Assembly (NCBI GenBank): GCA_963816855.1
Contig: CAWFMA010000003.1
Coordinates: 372,001-436,000, forward strand
DNA from: DASTFP01 sp963816855
GTDB taxonomy: Bacteria; Verrucomicrobiota; Verrucomicrobiia; Chthoniobacterales; Terrimicrobiaceae
Direction: 5' to 3'
DNA: 64,000 nucleotides
Shown here: piece after piece, positions 29,995 to 38,599 of the stretch
Layout: each line of letters starts with the position of its first letter
How positions within the stretch are numbered: the first letter of the stretch is position 1
Notes under the pieces: generated by a model
Databases searched by the model: none
Told to the model about the DNA's origin: nothing
What the model saw: only the letters and a program-made list of their open reading frames with translations
Translations under genes and position numbers: made by a program

Positions 29995-30228
29995 ATGGCA
30001 GATCTGGCAAACAAATATCCGCAAAATATCACCGGCAGATACTTCGTGGATGATCAGTGCATCGACTGCGATCTTTGTCGTGAAACGGCGCCCGCCAACT
30101 TTACGCGCAATGACGATGGTGGTCACAGCTTTGTCTTCAAACAACCCGAATCCCCCGAGGAGGAGGCCCTTTGCAAAGAGGCCAAAGAAGGCTGCCCGGT
30201 CGAAGCCATTGGCGACGACGGCGAGTAA
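29995..30228 (+). CDS. Ferredoxin, single [4Fe-4S] cluster
   Basis: A 77-residue acidic ferredoxin. CIDCDLC (Cys 22, 25, 28) plus CP at 67 form the CxxCxxC...CP pattern of one [4Fe-4S] cluster; Cys 60 may form a disulfide as in Bacillus-type ferredoxins. A strong ribosome site (GGAGGAGGAAAT) lies just upstream. It is a small cytosolic electron carrier. The divergent neighbour hemQ and the nearby ccsA suggest, but do not prove, a link to haem metabolism. A clear terminator follows, so it is a single-gene unit. Confidence 0.93.
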   Translation: MADLANKYPQNITGRYFVDDQCIDCDLCRETAPANFTRNDDGGHSFVFKQPESPEEEALCKEAKEGCPVEAIGDDGE

Positions 30229-30256
30229 TTTGGCGTTTTTTCCACAGATTTTCTCG

Positions 30257-30292
30257 AGGCCTCCGCTATGACGGAGGCCTTCTGGTTTTTTG
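30257..30292 (+). terminator. Rho-independent terminator after the ferredoxin gene
   Basis: A perfect 9-bp stem AGGCCTCCG / CGGAGGCCT (30257-30265 and 30272-30280) with a 6-base loop CTATGA, followed by TTCTGGTTTTTT. The T tract ends four bases before the start codon of the next gene. Confidence 0.9.
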
Positions 30293-30295
30293 CTA

Positions 30296-30652
30296 ATGCG
30301 CACCGAGCGAATTCGAAAACGGGTTTTGGAGGATTGGCGGGGCCTGCCTGAGGAAACTCCCCATCCCGAGCGCTGCGTCGTCGCTGCGGACGCAGTGAAG
30401 AGGCTCGTTCGCAAACTCGGTCTCGCCGAGCGACTCGACGAACGCGAGATTCAAAGCGCTTGGCGCGAGATTGTCGGACATTTTCTTGCGGACCATTCTC
30501 TCCCCGTTTCCATGCGAAACGGCGTCCTGTTCGTCCAGGTCGTGCAACCTGCGGTTCGCTACGAACTGGAGCGCTCTTGGAAGCAGAGTATTCTGGGCAA
30601 GCTCCAGACGCGTTTCCCGAAGACCGTGCGGGAAGTGCGTTTCCACGGATGA
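30296..30652 (+). CDS. DciA-like protein (DUF721)
   Basis: A 118-residue protein with the DUF721 layout: a helix with IQSAWREIVGHFLADHSLPV, then VLFVQVVQPAVRYELERSW, then LGKLQTRFPKTVREVRF. DciA proteins load the replicative helicase in bacteria lacking DnaC. A TTG two codons earlier (30290) would also open the frame. The ATG at 30296 lies only four bases after the T tract of the terminator, leaving no room for a ribosome site on a transcript starting after it, so either the transcript reads through or the message is leaderless. It is followed at a 43-bp gap by folB. Confidence 0.75.
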   Translation: MRTERIRKRVLEDWRGLPEETPHPERCVVAADAVKRLVRKLGLAERLDEREIQSAWREIVGHFLADHSLPVSMRNGVLFVQVVQPAVRYELERSWKQSILGKLQTRFPKTVREVRFHG

Positions 30653-30695
30653 ATCCCACGGAAATAGGACTCGAGAGCGGGTTGGCTGGTTTCCC

Positions 30696-31052
30696 ATGGA
30701 CTTCATCATCATTAAAGGGTTGGAAATCAGTGCCCATATTGGGGTTTCGGAAGACGAACGGAGAAACTCCCAGCGGCTGTTGGTTGACGTCGTCCTTACC
30801 CCGTTGACAGCGTTTTCGGCGGTCGCCGACGACATCAGCAACACCGTCGACTACCACGCGGTGGCACGGCGAGTATCAAGCATTGCCGCTTCACGACCCC
30901 GTCGGCTTCTGGAAACGCTCGCTCGGGAAATCGTTGACGCGCTCCTTGCCGAATTTCGAACAAGGAGCGCGGAAGTGGAGATTCGTAAATTCGTTCTACC
31001 CGGCACCGAATATGTCGCCGTTCGGTGTGTCGTCGACCGCGGGGCGCAATAA
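30696..31052 (+). CDS. folB: Dihydroneopterin aldolase
   Basis: A 118-residue FolB. MDFIIIKGLEISAHIGVSED contains the strand and the conserved Glu region (GVSEDERRNSQRLLVDV), and KFVLPGTEYVAV holds the C-terminal active-site region. The enzyme converts dihydroneopterin to hydroxymethyl-dihydropterin in folate synthesis and normally forms an octamer. The frame is open further upstream, but the ATG at 30696 gives the standard family length. Other folate genes are not in the window. Confidence 0.88.
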   Translation: MDFIIIKGLEISAHIGVSEDERRNSQRLLVDVVLTPLTAFSAVADDISNTVDYHAVARRVSSIAASRPRRLLETLAREIVDALLAEFRTRSAEVEIRKFVLPGTEYVAVRCVVDRGAQ

Positions 31053-31197
31053 GCGGGATCCAAACCAATTCGGCGCGCGAAAGGATTATGGAGTGTTCTC
31101 GTGTGCGCCAGTTGCCCCTGTGTCTCCTGCTATTTTTCTTGCGTTCGCAGGTTCGGAAACTAAGCAGGCTAATGGGAATTTAATCCACCCCTCCAAG

Positions 31198-31773
31198 ATG
31201 ATTTCAGCCGCCGCCAGCAAGGATGAAATTGATCCGGCTTTGATGCGACGGGTGGCGGCGGGCGATTTCCAGGCGTTCGAGCAAGTCTACGACGCTTTCT
31301 CGGGAATTCTCTATACCCTCGCGCTCCGCATGCTCGAGCGGCCCGAGGATACTGAAGAACTCCTTCAGGAGGTCTTTGCGAAAATCTGGAGAGATGCCGC
31401 GGACTATGATCCGCGCCGCGGCGCCCCGCTGGCTTGGGCGATCACGATCACCCGGCACAAGGCGATCGACAGAATCCGCGCCACGACAAGGCGCCTGCGC
31501 CTTTACGAAGCCGCTGCAGAGCAGGCCATGGATAACCCTGGTTCCATCTCCGAGCCGGCGCGCGATGCCGAACTGTCGGAGAATGCCAAGGCGGTGCGCG
31601 ACTCTTTAGGAAGCCTCCCCCCTGAGGTCCGCGAGTCTATCGAATTGGCCTTTTTTGGCGGATTGTCTCACAGCCAGATCGCGGAGAAGCTTTCCGTTCC
31701 CATAACCACGGTGAAGAGCCGCATCCGGCGCGCCATGATGCAGTTGCGTCAATCCTTGAGGGGATACGCATGA
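31198..31773 (+). CDS. ECF sigma factor (sigma-70 family)
   Basis: A 191-residue sigma factor. Region 2 (FEQVYDAFSGILYTLALRM, then EDTEELLQEVFAKIWRDAAD with WAITITRHKAIDRIRA) and region 4 (SLPPEVRESIELAFFGGLSH, then TVKSRIRRAMMQLRQSL) are both complete; the linker is the usual 30 or so residues. The DYDPRRGAPLAWAITITRHK wording resembles SigK-type ECF factors. The start ATG at 31198 precedes MISAAASKDEID; the ribosome site is weak. Its stop overlaps the anti-sigma start by four bases, a usual pairing that ties their translation together. Confidence 0.9.
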   Translation: MISAAASKDEIDPALMRRVAAGDFQAFEQVYDAFSGILYTLALRMLERPEDTEELLQEVFAKIWRDAADYDPRRGAPLAWAITITRHKAIDRIRATTRRLRLYEAAAEQAMDNPGSISEPARDAELSENAKAVRDSLGSLPPEVRESIELAFFGGLSHSQIAEKLSVPITTVKSRIRRAMMQLRQSLRGYA

Positions 31774-32609
31774 ACCCGGACGAACAAGAAGAATTGGCCT
31801 CGCTTTACGTCCTCGGCTTGCTCGAAGGAAGTGAACTGGCTGCGTTTGAGCGTGAATTATCCGCGCGCCCGCAACTCTCCGCGTTGGTAGCCGAGATGGA
31901 GTCGGCTTCGGCGTTTCTCGCCACGTCGCTTCCACGGCGCCCGGTCCCCAAGGCCTTGCGAGACTCGGTGCTCCGGCAAGCTAGGCCACACGGGGAACTT
32001 GCGGCCGCGAAATCGGCGCCGGGATCACCCTTCTCCCTCAGCTGGGTTCCGTGGGCAATCGCCGCCGTATTAACTGTCTGCTGTGGCTTGCTCTGGAGCG
32101 AAAGATCTCGCCTTTCCGAGGCCATCGGAACTTTTGAGAAACAGAATCAATCGCTTTCCGCAAAGGTTGCCGCCCTCGATACAGAGCGCGCTCGCTTGCA
32201 AGATCGCCTCAGCGCTCTCGAGAACGAAAAAAGTGGGCTCGAGCTGCGCCTCGCCTCTCTGGAGGGGCGCGACCTTCTGAGGGAAATCCAGCCCATTATG
32301 CTGACCGCGCAAGCGGGAGGTTCCGGGAAAGCCGAAGTCGTGGCCCTTTGGGATCCACAACGAAGGGAGGGCGCCCTTCATCTTGCGAACCTTCCCGAAC
32401 CCGCACCTGGCAAGGACTATCAACTTTGGATTCTGACGCCTGAATCAAAACAGCCGCTTGACGCCGGTGTGATTCCCCACGGTGCAGACTGTTTGAATTT
32501 CAGCGCAGCCCAGCCTGTAAAACGCATCGCCGCCCTTGCCGTTTCGCTCGAACCGAAGGGAGGGTCGCTCACTCCACGCGGACCCGTTCTTTATCTTGGC
32601 AAACTGTGA
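31770..32609 (+). CDS. Anti-sigma factor, RskA-like, with a coiled-coil insert
   Basis: A 279-residue single-pass membrane protein. Residues 1-65 (EEELASLYVLGLLEG-like helix with FERELSARPQ) form the sigma-binding domain, without the Zn-binding HxxxCxxC of ZAS proteins. One TM helix spans about 91-109. Residues 112-175 form a strong coiled coil (LSAKVAALDTERARLQDRLS and on) and 185-279 is the periplasmic RskA domain (LHLANLPEPAPGKDYQLWIL, then VKRIAALAVSLEPKGGS). It would hold the ECF factor inactive until an envelope signal triggers its proteolysis. The coiled coil is longer than usual and could mediate dimerisation. Confidence 0.85.
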   Translation: MNPDEQEELASLYVLGLLEGSELAAFERELSARPQLSALVAEMESASAFLATSLPRRPVPKALRDSVLRQARPHGELAAAKSAPGSPFSLSWVPWAIAAVLTVCCGLLWSERSRLSEAIGTFEKQNQSLSAKVAALDTERARLQDRLSALENEKSGLELRLASLEGRDLLREIQPIMLTAQAGGSGKAEVVALWDPQRREGALHLANLPEPAPGKDYQLWILTPESKQPLDAGVIPHGADCLNFSAAQPVKRIAALAVSLEPKGGSLTPRGPVLYLGKL

Positions 32610-32686
32610 CTCCGACGAGACCCCCATGCGCCAAAATCACTCATTGACCTTTCCCGGCTGGCACATAGGCTCAATACCTTGAAACT

Positions 32687-32762
<76 letters not shown>

Positions 32763-32838
32763 GTTTTACTCTGATGTGACTCCATATCCGTTCCATCTCC
32801 AGTTGACGGTTTGCTACCCGATTTGCTACCCTAGAGGC

Positions 32839-33951
32839 ATGGTAGCAATCAAAGGGACTCTATCAAGAAACGGGGCTGGTGGTATTTTTCCCGAATGCGT
32901 GGTGGTGTCCGAAAGACAATCGCCTGGAAACTCGGGATGAAGGATGAGGCAATCCACAAGGCACTTGACCTCGCAAACGGTCCCGATTTGGCGCTTGGTG
33001 GCACGCTGGAAGGCGAAATCGAGGCCTTCATCGCCTTCAAACTGGCTCGAAATGAATTCAGTCGCTTTTCGGCCGAAAACAAGAAGTCTTACGTTGAAAC
33101 GATTCGCCCGTTGGGTCGGAAGGAACGCGATCCCTTCGATCAAAACAGCGGACTTGCAGCGATTCTACGGCGAGGAGCGCAATCGTGTGACCGAATCCAC
33201 CGCTCAAGGCTACATGATGTGTCTTGCGCTCGTTTTTCAGGTTGGCTCCAAAAGGAACGAACGATAATCGCCACAAATCCGGCGACTGGCATCAGTATGG
33301 GACGGTGGGACTACGGGACGAAAACCGAATATTGTCAACCGGAACTTCGAGACGCTCTGCTGGCAGGGTTGGCGGAAGATTGCCGACCAAGGATCATGTC
33401 GAAGGACCAGGCTCGCATGATCGGGTTTATCATGCACGCCGGATTTGAGGCAGGGTTGCGCCGAAACGAAATTGTCGAGGCGCGTCCCTCGTGGTTTTTG
33501 ATTAGAGGTCGTTCTCTCCGGGTGCAAAAGACGGAAACCTTTCGACCGAAGGACCGCGAAGCGCGAGCGATTCCACTGACGGATGTCTTTATCGCATTCC
33601 TGGAAACGATACCCAATGGACGGAACGTGGTGCATCGCGCCGGAAGTCCAACGCGGGAAGAGTCGCTACCGCTACGATTTCATCCGCCCTTTCAATCTCT
33701 ATCTGGAATTCATGGGGAGAGAGCTTGGGCAGGATCTTTCCTGGGTCACGCCGCATGTCATGCGTCATACGTTTGGCTCTCTTCTCGCCATCGCTGGAGA
33801 GAGCTTGGCGAAAATCAGCGAGTGGATGGGCGACGATCCGCGCGTGACGGATCGTCACTACCTGCACTTCAAGGAAGGAGATATCGCCATCAATAAGCTG
33901 CATTCTTTTGTTCCTGACCAGCAGCAGCGGCAGCCCGCAAAGCAGTTGTAG
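32839..33951 (+). pseudogene. Tyrosine recombinase / phage-type integrase, frameshifted
   Basis: Fragments in three frames rebuild an integrase of about 370 residues. The N-terminal arm (KKRGWWYFSRMRGGVRKTIA) comes first, then a core-binding domain (FSRFSAENKKSYVETIRPLG, then RFYGEERNRVTESTAQGYMM) and the catalytic domain. The first catalytic Arg is in FEAGLRRNEIVEA. HVMRHTFGSLLA carries the HxxR and following residues, and the nucleophilic Tyr is in TDRHYLHF. Breaks occur near 32853, 33150, 33240 and 33620. All active-site residues are present across the frames. Its place next to tRNA-Gly marks it as the integrase of the element to the right. Confidence 0.82.
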
Positions 33952-34252
33952 CCCTCGGCGCAAATCCGCTTCCAGCAAGCCAAGCACTCGTCGTAATCAA
34001 ACAGAGTTAGTCGATTCTCCTGTATCTTAGGAACGAGCCACCCAGCTTTTCCGGACGAGACGCAGGTTCCCTTCCCCGCCCAAAAGTCGCTCGGCATCTT
34101 CAATACTCGCCGCTCCACGGCGCTCTGCAATGAGAACGGAGTATTTCATGGCGTTCTCTTCGATGTTTAGAGATTGAATGAGCGCAAAGACGGAGAAAAA
34201 TAGTGCGCCATGGCCTTAGCTTATCTTGATACCCGTGTTACGGATATAATTC
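33952..34252. other. Spacer, nothing recognised
   Basis: No gene-like frame on either strand between the convergent integrase and the element's accessory genes. Confidence 0.4.
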
Positions 34253-34945
34253 TTAGCCTGATTGACGAGTGCCTGGGCTTGTAGCTTCGGATTTCATCTC
34301 TGGGCTGATAGTAGCTCTTAGGCTTTTGACCAGATCGGCCTGCTCGGGCTTCTCGAGCCAAGTTTTGACCTTCGCATCATACCCCTGCCTGCGTTGCTCG
34401 TCGTGCATTTTGCGTAGCAGGAACTTTCGTTCGAGTTGTTCGCGCGGCAGTTCCTTGACGAACTGCACCAACCCGGGTTCGGCCTTCATGAAAGCCTCGA
34501 GCCGCGTGTTGACTTCGGGGTTGAATCTGAACTGGCGGACCAGTTCTTCTTTATTCTTCGGAGATGCTATTGCCATAGGACTAGCGAGTTCAGCGCGCAG
34601 TGTTTTTGGCCGGATTGGCCCCGTGACTGCGCTGGTTGACGGTTGTTTTGCTTGCGGAAAAGGGTTCACTCCGCTTCTCGGACCGGAAATGCTGGGAATG
34701 ATGTCGTCTTCCTCGTCGTCGGGATTCTGACCGGAGAGGACGCCGACCTGCTTCATGATGGATTTGAGAAAGCGCTGGGCGATCTCGCGGGCCGAAAGGC
34801 GGGACATCTCGGCATTGAGGATGGTCTGGACGAGTTGGCCAGTGGGCACGCGGATTCCGGCCTTGGAGACGATTTCAGATGCTGACTGGAAGACGCCATA
34901 GGCGTCCTCATCGAGGGAAACAGTAACTGAAGTTGATTTGTTCAT
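34253..34945 (-). CDS. Hypothetical protein of the integrated element
   Basis: A 230-residue charged protein. The first 70 residues (STSVTVSLDEDAYGVFQSAS, then RLSAREIAQRFLKSIM) resemble a short helical DNA-binding or dimerisation segment of the ribbon-helix-helix kind, but this is only a pattern impression. An acidic linker and a Lys/Glu-rich helical C-terminus follow. No family was recognised. Its start overlaps the stop of the SSB-like gene by four bases, so it is the last gene of the coupled secretion operon. A partition or mobilisation role would be a guess. Confidence 0.7.
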   Translation of the reverse strand: MNKSTSVTVSLDEDAYGVFQSASEIVSKAGIRVPTGQLVQTILNAEMSRLSAREIAQRFLKSIMKQVGVLSGQNPDDEEDDIIPSISGPRSGVNPFPQAKQPSTSAVTGPIRPKTLRAELASPMAIASPKNKEELVRQFRFNPEVNTRLEAFMKAEPGLVQFVKELPREQLERKFLLRKMHDEQRRQGYDAKVKTWLEKPEQADLVKSLRATISPEMKSEATSPGTRQSG

Positions 34946-35277
34946 GAGATTATCTGGTTTTTCGCCGCAATGGATTTTGGCGGGGTGATGTCGGTGAAAT
35001 TGTCCGCCCAGATCGAATAGGACTCCCGGTTCGTTTCGGGACTCTTGTAGTAGGCAAGCTCTCCCTCCACGACGAAGGAGACGCCCTTCTTCAACTCGGT
35101 TACGAGCGTCGGGGCGAGTTCGTGGGACGCCTTGACGGTGATGGGGAGTGTTTCCTCCCTTCCTTTTCTGGTGGTGTTGTGGAGTGCGAAGACCGAGGCG
35201 AAGATGGGCACGCCGTCTTCCTCCTTGATGGTGCGCGGGTCGTCCGCCGCGCGAAGACTAAGTTTCAGGTGGTTCAT
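34942..35277 (-). CDS. Single-stranded DNA-binding (SSB/OB-fold)-like protein
   Basis: A 111-residue protein with an OB-fold pattern: VPIFASVFALHNTTRKGREE, then LPITVKASHELAPTLVTELK and VSFVVEGELAYYKSPETN, ending with ESYSIWADNFTDITPP. This order of strands with a GxL-type turn resembles short SSB proteins carried by plasmids and conjugative elements, where they coat the transferred strand. It lacks the acidic C-terminal tip of chromosomal SSB. The ATG at 35277 overlaps the stop of the upstream small protein, and its own stop overlaps the next gene. Confidence 0.65.
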   Translation of the reverse strand: MNHLKLSLRAADDPRTIKEEDGVPIFASVFALHNTTRKGREETLPITVKASHELAPTLVTELKKGVSFVVEGELAYYKSPETNRESYSIWADNFTDITPPKSIAAKNQIIS

Positions 35278-35518
35278 GGTGGGTTGTTGGTGATGAGCGC
35301 GAGGTAGGCGCGGGATTGGAAAAGTGGTCCAAGAAGGTTCAGGATTTTGCGCCGCTCGAGGGCTTCGAGCGCACTTCCCAGCTCGTCGTTCAGGCGCATT
35401 TGGGAGACGAGAAACGCCTGGCAATCGGCTTCCGACCGGGGAAAGAGCACGATTTCTCCGGGATCGGAAATCTCGTCCTCGGTGTGCTCGGGCGCGGCAC
35501 GCCAGAACGAAAAATCAT
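35274..35518 (-). pseudogene. Small hypothetical protein, one-base frameshift near its start
   Basis: A frame ending at 35274 reads FSFWRAAPEHTEDEISDPGE, then IVLFPRSEADCQAFLVSQMR and LERRKILNLLGPLFQSRAYL. Its stop overlaps the SSB-like start by four bases. An ATG at 35518 overlaps the previous gene's stop (ATGA), but is one base out of frame. Adding a single T to the run of five T right after that ATG joins them into an 81-residue protein. The family is unknown. The tight coupling on both sides argues that the gene is real. Confidence 0.5.
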
Positions 35519-36047
35519 TCGACGCCTTTTCCCCTTCGGCTGGCGCTGGATTCCTTTCTGGAATCCAGTTCCTTCCTCAGCCGCTCGACTTCGCTTTGAA
35601 GGCTTTGGATCGAGGATTCACTTTTCTGGAGCGCGTCAATCCGCTCTTTCAAAGCCCGGTTTTGCTCAAGCAGCGCCTCGGCGTAGGCTTTTTGCTGGGC
35701 AGAGATTTGCTCGGCGTTTGTTTTCGCGTAGTAGGACGGCGAGGGATTGGAGACGGCTGCGACGGGTCCCAGCGGAAGCGCCTGAGGTTGCGAGGGATGG
35801 TAGTTCCAGTCCGCACTTTCCTCACGGCGATAGAGCGTATGCCGTTCGTGCATTTCCTCCGGGAAATTCGGATCGGTGTAGCGGCCTACTGGATAGGCCT
35901 TCACGGTCTCAGGCGTCCGGATTTTCGGCATTTCTGCCGCCGCAACCGTTGTCGCCGGGACCTCCGGTGCCGGATCGACCGGGTTTCTTTCCTCGTGGCG
36001 CACCCGGCCAAAAGACAGAGCAGGATAATGGCGTGGCAGAATTTCAT
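35515..36047 (-). pseudogene. Lipoprotein with coiled-coil tail, one-base frameshift
   Basis: From the ATG at 36047 the product starts MKFCHAIILLCLLAGCATRK, a classical lipoprotein signal with the lipobox LAGC. The frame then fails after about 21 residues. The continuation in the next frame (NPVDPAPEVPATTVAAAEMP, and later PNFPEEMHERHTLYRREE, then a heptad coiled coil of about 60 residues ending SRRGKGVE) follows smoothly if one A is added to an AAA run near 36010. It has VirB7-like size and location, directly after VirB10. It may be the outer-membrane lipoprotein of the secretion channel. Confidence 0.6.
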
Positions 36048-37032
36048 TTACTGAGTCGGGCCGTCTGACGGCGGGATGGAAGCGGAAAGGCCGATCGTGG
36101 CCTTGCCCAGATCGACCGTCTGCGTGACGTAGAGATAGAACGTGGAGCCCGCGGATACGCGGACGTAGAAAGGATCCTTGTCGAGCCGCTCCAGAAGGCG
36201 CTTCGAGTAAAGTTGCTCCGCCGGCTTGCAGCCCTGCGGAGAAGGCGCTCTCCATTCCGCCATTGCTGAGCTTGGTCGCGCCGCCGAACGGCGAGAGGAG
36301 ATTGGCCGTTTCCGGGAACGCGCCCGCTCCCGCGGAAATCATCGCCGCCAGAATCGCCTTGGCTTCGGCGTATTTGTCGGACTTCACAGTAAACCCCCGC
36401 AGGCCCGCGGAGCCGTCCGATTCGGTCCACGAATCGGAATCCTTTGGGGCGTAGTCCAGCACTGTGCCGGAAACGGGAAGTTCCCTGCCGTCCTGAAAAA
36501 CCAGGAACCACTGGCGGCCGGAACCGATGCGCTCGCGGCTGGGAGACTTCTGGGCAAGGCCATGAACTTCCGTGCCCGCCGGGACGATTACGCGCCCGCC
36601 ATTCCAGGCATCCTCGATGACCAGGCCGATGATCGGCGTGTCGATATTGGTGGAATCCACGGTGTTCACCAGCTCGCAGCGAAGCAGCCGGCCATACGGG
36701 AGAAACCATTCGCTGACTGCTTGCTCCCTGGTGGCGAAGATGGTCTGCGGGATGGGTGGCGGCGGCTTGGGAGTGGGCGTGGCGCGGACGACGCCATCGG
36801 ACTGGACTGGAGTGGGCGTAGCCTGGGTCCGGGAGAGCGGCTGAATGTCCTGCTGGAACGAATAGCTCTTTGCCTGAGTGGCCTGCCTGGTGACGGGTGT
36901 GTTGTCGGGCTTGGGCTGCGGTGCCCGCCGCATCAGAACGAAAGCGAGGAAGATTCCGCCGATAAGCAGAAAAAGCGCGAGCCGCCCCGCCGGCTTCTGA
37001 AAGAGTTCCGTCCAGATCTTGCGCGCGTTCAT
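36048..37032 (-). pseudogene. VirB10/TrbI-like channel protein, one-base frameshift near the end
   Basis: From an ATG at 37032 (overlapping the VirB9 stop) the product has one TM helix (RLALFLLIGGIFLAFVLMRR, about 17-36), a proline-rich periplasmic linker (about 45-100) and the VirB10 beta-barrel domain (LLRCELVNTVDSTNIDTPII, then VIVPAGTEVHGLAQKS, then GLRGFTVKSDKYAEAKAI). After FSAGLQA the final strand and helix lie in another frame (EQLYSKRLLERLDKDPFYVR, VSAGSTFYLYVTQTVDLGKA) and stop at 36048. Removing one G near 36225 restores a 328-residue VirB10. These proteins span both membranes in a type IV secretion channel. Confidence 0.78.
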
Positions 37033-37862
37033 TTGTTGATCTTCTCTGCCGGCTCGCTTTCCACCCGGACGACAAGGACGTTCCAGTTGTTGTCCGGTGC
37101 GAGATTGTTGCGGCCTCCGGTTCCGTTGCCGGTGATCGCGAAAAATGCGGGCGTCGTGGATTTGGGCGCCATCACGCCCGAGGCATCCGCGATTGACTGG
37201 GTGTAAATCCGCTCTTCGAGCCGGACCGCGAGGTCCTGGGGCTTGTAATAAATCGTGCTCTCCGACGTGTTCTCGAGGTCGACGCGGAAGACGAGAGTGT
37301 CTTCCTCTTCGAACCGCCACACATCGCGGATGATCACCCTGAAATTGTCGTAGTAGTTAGTGGCGCTGGGCGCGGCATGGAGGACCCCAGCCAGCGCGTC
37401 CGGGTGGTCCTTCTGGAAAAGCGGATACGCTTTCGCCTTGTCGAGAAGCGAAAGCAACCGCTCGGGAACAACGGGCCTCCTGGCGGCGCGAGTGCTGCCC
37501 CCTTGAAAGAACGTCACCGAGTAAAAGGGCTTCTCGGAAGCCTCGAGATGCAGGACGTAGGCTTTTCTGTTGAAGATCACGGTGAGGTGGTCTTCGGCGT
37601 CTTTCTTGAGCGCGCGGACCGTGAAGTAGAAATTTCCCGGCGTGAACGAGAGGAGGAAATCCGCGTTGGGCTGTTCCTGCGCCGCCACCGACTTTGCATA
37701 GAGACCCGAGATCGCCGAAGGAAAGAGGACCGTTGTGTTGCCCGATTGGCAGGCGACGGGAAGGTTGTAGATAACAAATTCATCGAGCGGCTTTTGGACG
37801 ATCTCGCCGGCGTCGAGCGGCGAACCGGTCATGAGCAGAGCGAAGGCGAGCGCGCGTTTCAT
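37029..37862 (-). CDS. VirB9/TrbG-like secretion protein
   Basis: An intact 277-residue periplasmic protein with signal peptide MKRALAFALLMTGSPLDA. The N-terminal domain reads FVIYNLPVACQSGNTTVLFP, with SVAAQEQPNADFLLSFTPGN and FYFTVRALKKDAEDHLTVIF, the wording expected for the VirB9/TrbG family. The C-terminal barrel domain (VIIRDVWRFEEEDTLVFRVD, then TIYYKPQDLAVRLEERIYTQ) would join VirB10 in the outer-membrane core. Both ends overlap their neighbours by four bases. Confidence 0.75.
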   Translation of the reverse strand: MKRALAFALLMTGSPLDAGEIVQKPLDEFVIYNLPVACQSGNTTVLFPSAISGLYAKSVAAQEQPNADFLLSFTPGNFYFTVRALKKDAEDHLTVIFNRKAYVLHLEASEKPFYSVTFFQGGSTRAARRPVVPERLLSLLDKAKAYPLFQKDHPDALAGVLHAAPSATNYYDNFRVIIRDVWRFEEEDTLVFRVDLENTSESTIYYKPQDLAVRLEERIYTQSIADASGVMAPKSTTPAFFAITGNGTGGRNNLAPDNNWNVLVVRVESEPAEKINK

Positions 37863-38487
37863 AGCGGGGTCTCGTTGTATTTGAAGTCCTGTACGACGAG
37901 CGGGAGCCGTCCGTTGCCGAGCAGATCGGGATTGCGGATAAAGAGGAATTCCATCGAGAACTTCATGGGTTCCCGAAATTCCATTTTGTTGAGCGTGCCG
38001 GTACGGATGAGATTGCCTTCGGTGCGCACGGTCGCGGCTTCGTAGGAGTGTCCGGCCCCGTCCTCGATCTGGCGGGTATCGAGGATGTCAATCTTGGTGA
38101 CTTCGACCTTCTGGTGAATCTGCCTCTCCTTGAACTCGGGTTGCGCGCCTGATACATCGAAGCCGCCTTTTTCCTGGCCGGTTCGAGGTAAAGGCGTTTG
38201 AGAAGGTCGGGCAAATCCGGCCCGGCCGGGTTACGCTGCAAGAGCGCGAGACAGGCCAATCGGACATGATAGGCGTGCAGCTCGCCGGCCTCCTCGAAGC
38301 CAAGCAGCGGCGCATAAATGAGCGTGCCCCCGGGATCGAGGATAACGACCTTCTCGCGAGCGCGCAGGGCCATGACGGTGAAATACGGCGAGGCAACCGC
38401 CATGCCCGCGAAGAGGAGGGCAAGGATCATCCAGAATCTGGCGGCAACCAGGTTGTTCGTGATGGCGGCGACCGCGGAGAATCTCAT
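37859..38487 (-). pseudogene. VirB8/TrbF-like inner-membrane protein, one-base frameshift
   Basis: From MRFSAVAAI (38487) the product has one TM helix (LVAARFWMILALLFAGMAVA) and a periplasmic VirB8-like fold (KVVILDPGGTLIYAPLLGFE, HVRLACLALLQRNPAGPDLP). The frame breaks near 38145, and the rest (FKERQIHQKVEVTKIDILD, VRTEGNLIRTGTLNKMEFRE, FSMEFLFIRNPDLLGNGRLP) continues in the next frame to a stop overlapping the VirB9 start. Adding one C to the CCC run repairs it. The open frame continues upstream of 38487 into the VirB6 tail, so the true start may lie further upstream. Confidence 0.65.
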
Positions 38488-38599
38488 ACGGGGTTGCTCG
38501 TTGGCAGCGGCGGCGGCCGCCTGTTGAGCCTTCGAGGAATGAGAGTTGAACGCGGCCTGCGCCGCGTGTGGTGTATAGATGTTGCCACTATGGTGCGAA

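Noticed and set aside
35316..37206. Plus-strand frames of 250-330 codons across the secretion genes
   Set aside because: They are antisense to VirB10/VirB9-like coding sequence and have shadow-type composition.
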